Assembly (NCBI GenBank): GCA_040881945.1
Contig: JBBECF010000151.1
Coordinates: forward strand, 1 to 17,020
Length of the DNA stretch: 17,020 nucleotides
Direction: 5' to 3'
From: JBBECF01 sp040881945
GTDB lineage: Bacteria; Pseudomonadota; Alphaproteobacteria; Dongiales; Dongiaceae
Within the stretch, counting starts at the first letter, position 1; every line of letters begins with the position of its first letter. Of the stretch, positions 14,158 through 17,020 are shown in pieces. The position numbers were made by a program, and so were the translations under genes. The notes beneath the pieces are model-generated. The model ran no database searches. It had not been told where the DNA came from and saw only the letters and a list, made by a program, of their open reading frames with translations.

Positions 14158-15795
14158 ATGCGCGACCGCGGCGGCAATCCTTACGAAACGGGCCTCGACC
14201 GCAACGCGGCGAATTACGCGCCGCTGACGCCGCTGTCGTTCCTGCCGCGCACGGCGGCGGTCTATCCCACGCGGACGGCGGTGATCCACGGGTCCCTGCG
14301 CTTCACCTGGGCCGAGACCTATGCGCGCTGCCGCCGCCTCGCCTCGGCGCTGGTGCGCGCCGGGGTCGGGCCGGGCGACACGGTGGCGGTGATGGCGCCC
14401 AACGTGCCCGCCGCCTTCGAGGCGCATTTCGGCGTGCCGATAGCCGGCGCCGTGCTCAATGCCCTCAACACCCGCCTCGACGCCGCCAGCATCGCCTTCA
14501 TGCTCGAACACGGCGAGGCCAAGGCGCTCATCGCCGACCGCGAGTTTTCCGCCGTCATCGCGCCGGCGCTGCGCCAACTCGGCCGGCGGCTGCTCGTCAT
14601 CGACATCGACGACCCGCTCGGCCCCGGCGGCGAGCGTTCGGGCGCGACGGACTACGAGTCGTTCCTGGCGACCGGCGACGCGGACTTCGCCTGGACGCCG
14701 CCGGCCGACGAATGGCAGGCGATCAGCCTCAACTACACCTCGGGAACGACCGGCAACCCGAAGGGCGTCGTCTACCACCACCGCGGCGCCTATCTGAACG
14801 CGCTCGGCAACGCCCTGACCTGGACCATGCCGCAACACCCGGTCTATCTGTGGACGCTGCCGATGTTCCATTGCAACGGCTGGTGCTTCCCGTGGACGGT
14901 GACGGCGCTGGCCGGCACCCATGTCTGCCTGCGCCGGGTCGAGGCCGGGGCGGTCTACCGCGCCATCGCCGAGCACGGCGTCACGCATCTGTGCGGGGCG
15001 CCGATCGTCATGAACCTGCTGATCCACGCCGCGCCCGACGAGAAGCGGGCGTTCGGCCGCCGGGTCGAGATGATGACCGCCGCGGCGCCGCCGCCGGCCG
15101 CCGTGATCGAGGCGATGGAGGGCCTCGGCTTCCATATCACCCATGTCTACGGCCTGACCGAGGTGTACGGGCCGGCGGTGGTGTGCGCCTGGCAGGCGGG
15201 GTGGGACGGCCTGCCGGCGACTGAGCAGGCGACCCTGAAGGCACGCCAGGGGGTGCGCTACCCGGTGCTCGAAGGGCTGACGGTGGCCGACCCGCAGACG
15301 CTAACGCCGGTGCCGGCGGACGGCCGGACCATGGGCGAAGTGTTGATGCGTGGCAACATCGTCATGAAGGGCTACCTGAAAAACCCCGCCGCCACCGAGG
15401 CGGCCTTCGCCGGCGGCTGGTTCCACAGCGGCGATCTCGGCGTGCTGCACCCGGACGGCTATATCGAGCTCAAGGACCGGGCCAAGGACATCATCATCTC
15501 GGGCGGCGAGAACATCTCGACGATCGAGGTCGAAGCGGTGCTCTACCGCCACCCGGCGGTGCTCGAGGCGGCGGTCGTGGCCAGGCCCGACGCGAAGTGG
15601 GGCGAGACGCCTTGCGCCTTCGTCGCGCTGAAGGACGGCGCGAGCGCCGGCGAGGCCGAGATCGTCGCCTGGTGCCGCGAGCGTATGGCGCGTTTCAAGA
15701 CGCCGAAGACGGTGGTGTTCGGACCGCTGCCCAAGACCTCGACCGGCAAGGTGCAGAAGTTCGAGCTCAGGCGCCGGGCGGCGGAATTGAAGTGA
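14158..15795 (+). CDS. Fatty-acid-type acyl-CoA ligase (AMP-binding)
   Basis: A 545-residue adenylate-forming ligase, probably for medium-chain or modified fatty acids (FadD/DmdB-like group). It starts NPYETGLDRNAANYAPLTPL, typical of a proteobacterial subgroup. The ATP loop is YTSGTTGNPKGVVYHHRGAY. The linker motifs HVYGLTEVYGP, GWFHSGDLGVLHPDGYIELK and DRAKDIIISGGENIS are all intact, as is the C-terminal KTSTGKVQKFELR with the adenylation lysine. The frame is open upstream, but ATG 14158 gives the family length; the lack of a ribosome binding site and the -10-like TATGAT just before it suggest a leaderless message. The exact acid cannot be told. The IS200-like element begins 18 bp after the stop. 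Confidence 0.9.
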   Translation: MRDRGGNPYETGLDRNAANYAPLTPLSFLPRTAAVYPTRTAVIHGSLRFTWAETYARCRRLASALVRAGVGPGDTVAVMAPNVPAAFEAHFGVPIAGAVLNALNTRLDAASIAFMLEHGEAKALIADREFSAVIAPALRQLGRRLLVIDIDDPLGPGGERSGATDYESFLATGDADFAWTPPADEWQAISLNYTSGTTGNPKGVVYHHRGAYLNALGNALTWTMPQHPVYLWTLPMFHCNGWCFPWTVTALAGTHVCLRRVEAGAVYRAIAEHGVTHLCGAPIVMNLLIHAAPDEKRAFGRRVEMMTAAAPPPAAVIEAMEGLGFHITHVYGLTEVYGPAVVCAWQAGWDGLPATEQATLKARQGVRYPVLEGLTVADPQTLTPVPADGRTMGEVLMRGNIVMKGYLKNPAATEAAFAGGWFHSGDLGVLHPDGYIELKDRAKDIIISGGENISTIEVEAVLYRHPAVLEAAVVARPDAKWGETPCAFVALKDGASAGEAEIVAWCRERMARFKTPKTVVFGPLPKTSTGKVQKFELRRRAAELK

Positions 15796-15813
15796 CCCCG
15801 CCCGCGGAAGCCA

Positions 15814-16619
15814 AAAATGGGGTCAGAGTATATTTTTAAGGCTTGTTTCCTTAGTCCTTTCCACCGCTTCGCTTGCTTGGCCGACCGCGCGGCCGTGGCG
15901 CAACGCGACGGCCCAGCGCGGCGGCGGCTTGGCGCTTGAACTGCGCACTGCCGAGGACCCGGCCGCCGTTGGTCGCCGCCCGCAGATCGTCGACTGCCAG
16001 CGGATCGAGGGCATCGCGGAAGAGCTCGCGATAGGCCCTCCGGCGGCCCTCCGGCGTCGCCCCGAGGGCAAGATAGATTGGATGGTCGGTCACCAACCGG
16101 TCGCCGGTGCCGAGGGCATGCCGGCGATAGCTCGACCACGGATAGTCCACCGGATGCTCGGCGATCGCTGCCCGCACCGGGTTCAGCTCGATATAGCGAG
16201 AGCATGTCAGAAAATAGGCCTCGCTGTCGATGAGCGCCGCCCGGTACCGCCCCTCCCACAGCGTCCCCGTGCGCCCATAAGCGGTGTTCACAGCGCGCAC
16301 GTACCGGCGACCGAGGGCCTGCAGGGTCCGCGGAATGCTCTCCTCACGCTCCGGCGTCAGCAGCAGATGCACGTGGTTGGTCATGAGGACATAGGCGTGC
16401 ACAGCGCAGCCATGCGCCGCCGCGGCCTCGGCAAGCCAGTTGCAGTAGGCTCGATAGTCGTCCACGGCAAAGAAGACCGCCTGGCGGTTGTTGCCACGCT
16501 GAATGACGTGGTGCGGCTGGCCGGGTAGGAGATGACGTCTCGGGCGCGCCATGGGCGCTTCCCCTCTTGGCTCCGCAGACACCGTCCCCGGCTCGTAAAA
16601 TCTACTCTGACCCCATTTT
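15814..16619. mobile_element. IS200-like/RAYT element with inverted ends
   Basis: An 806-bp element: a Y1-type transposase gene flanked by inverted copies of AAAATGGGGTCAGAGTA followed by T or G and ATTTT (left 15814-15837, right 16596-16619 reversed). Each end also holds an AAAAT...ATTTT pair that could form a hairpin, as expected for substrates of single-strand Y1 transposases. The GGGGTCAGAGTA end is one I associate with this transposase group across proteobacteria. I see no target duplication, which is normal for such elements. It lies between the acyl-CoA ligase and the YdcH-like gene. Confidence 0.8.
15851..16552 (-). CDS. Y1 (HUH) transposase, RAYT/IS200-like
   Basis: A 233-residue transposase of the Y1_Tnp family, which cuts and joins single-stranded DNA through a tyrosine. 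The family N-terminus is PRRHLLPGQPHHVIQRGNNR. The metal-binding HUH motif is H60-V-H62 in MTNHVHLLLTP. The likely catalytic tyrosine is Y120 in SRYIELNPVRA, followed by PWSSYRRHALG, standard for REP-associated transposases. The C-terminus GRRVAPRPRGRPSKRSGGKD is basic and probably unstructured. AGAGGGGAAG precedes ATG 16552. An in-frame ATG 30 bases upstream is less likely. The gene appears intact. Confidence 0.92.
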   Translation of the reverse strand: MARPRRHLLPGQPHHVIQRGNNRQAVFFAVDDYRAYCNWLAEAAAAHGCAVHAYVLMTNHVHLLLTPEREESIPRTLQALGRRYVRAVNTAYGRTGTLWEGRYRAALIDSEAYFLTCSRYIELNPVRAAIAEHPVDYPWSSYRRHALGTGDRLVTDHPIYLALGATPEGRRRAYRELFRDALDPLAVDDLRAATNGGRVLGSAQFKRQAAAALGRRVAPRPRGRPSKRSGGKD

Positions 16620-16720
16620 CCCGCTCCGAGAGGGGATCGGGTCGGGCAGGTGGAGCGACTCGAAAATTCCTTGCCTTCCGCCGAGCCGCCGGCGGCCGGG
16701 TCGGATGGGCGGCGAGACGC

Positions 16721-16888
16721 CTACTGGTGCGACAGGTGGACGATTTCGTCCTTGATTCGCAGTTTCAGGCGTTTAAGTTCCTTGATCCGTGCCTCGTCCG
16801 GGCACGGTCGGTTTTCTTCTTCGAGGATGGTATGATCGAGGTTGGCGTGCTTGGCCTTGAGCGTTTCAACGTGGTCCATCACGGACAT
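16721..16888 (-). CDS. YdcH-type (DUF465) small protein
   Basis: A 55-residue, highly charged, helical protein: MDHVETLKAKHANLDHTILE, then EENRPCPDEARIKELKRLKL and RIKDEIVHL. The pattern of a first helix with KxKHxxLD, a short linker and a second K/R-rich helix ending in KDEI is that of DUF465/YdcH proteins, which are widespread and of unknown function. The ATG at 16888 (MSVMDHV) has GGAGG seven bases upstream. ATG 16879 is the alternative. The upstream 130 bp to the window end has a GC hairpin (16975-16997) but no certain gene. Confidence 0.82.
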   Translation of the reverse strand: MSVMDHVETLKAKHANLDHTILEEENRPCPDEARIKELKRLKLRIKDEIVHLSHQ

Positions 16889-17020
16889 CCTGTATCCTCC
16901 GTCGTTGACCAAGTATGACCCGGTTACGATGATAACCCTCCAGGGGGCCGGTTGCAAATGAGACTCAGCCGGACGCCGCCCGCCGGCGCCGGGCGGCCAT
17001 GAGCCGCCGGGACCGGCTCG

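Noticed and set aside
12994..15144. A 716-codon minus-strand open frame across creatininase and the acyl-CoA ligase.
   Set aside because: It runs through two well-supported genes in the wrong frame or strand and has no recognisable domains.
16999..17020. A possible gene start on the plus strand (ATG AGC CGC CGG GAC...) just before the window end.
   Set aside because: Only seven codons are visible, there is no ribosome binding site, and it directly follows a GC hairpin (16975-16997). It cannot be supported.

Overview
The window is very GC-rich, with dense high-GC3 coding. It carries two small protein families that I know as alphaproteobacterial markers: a DUF1192 protein and the DUF1013/TrcR cell-cycle regulator. 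A CtrA-type box and several classes of alphaproteobacterial intergenic palindromes fit the same picture. I read it as a chromosomal segment of an alphaproteobacterium, perhaps Rhodospirillales-like. The genus cannot be fixed from the sequence alone.

Layout. Positions 1-3272 (minus strand) hold a sulfur amino acid operon: an O-acetylhomoserine sulfhydrylase (MetY type), then an alpha/beta hydrolase with a single frameshift, then a second transsulfuration-type PLP enzyme. Positions 3273-3601 contain no protein gene. They hold a strong minus-strand terminator, a hairpin exposing an anti-Shine-Dalgarno sequence, and a perfect CtrA-type box, which together suggest a small RNA. Positions 3602-4593 (minus) carry D-3-hydroxybutyrate dehydrogenase and a DUF1192 protein. 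Positions 4692-6477 (plus) carry a quinone oxidoreductase and trcR.

Positions 6478-7317 are a gene-free repeat nest. It has TCAGC-type repeats, two diverged copies of a roughly 90-bp unit, a REP-like palindrome between them, a well-formed promoter with no gene, and a GGGTTTGAAACCC palindrome. Next, on the minus strand, come a Gfo/Idh/MocA oxidoreductase and, coupled to it by an ATGA overlap, the first 13 codons of what looks like a sugar-phosphate isomerase gene cut off at the palindrome. Positions 8614-10119 encode an ALDH7-family aldehyde dehydrogenase (alpha-aminoadipate semialdehyde type). It is followed by an inverted-repeat element and a hicAB toxin-antitoxin pair with a consensus promoter.

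Positions 10987-14069 (minus) hold a creatininase-family hydrolase, a propionyl/acetyl-CoA synthetase with a 108-residue Lys/Arg/Ala/Pro histone-like tail, and a 15-codon stub of a second ALDH7 gene overlapping the synthetase stop. On the plus strand, 14158-15795 is a fatty-acid-type acyl-CoA ligase that probably starts leaderless. It is followed by an IS200-like/RAYT element with inverted ends (15814-16619) and a YdcH-type small protein.

Functionally the window mixes sulfur amino acid synthesis, acyl-CoA and ketone-body metabolism, and aldehyde oxidation, interrupted by repeats, a toxin-antitoxin pair and a transposase. No complete new defence or biosynthetic system is visible. The most unusual items are the histone-tailed acyl-CoA synthetase, the candidate anti-SD small RNA beside a CtrA box, and two translationally coupled genes each reduced to a 5' stub.
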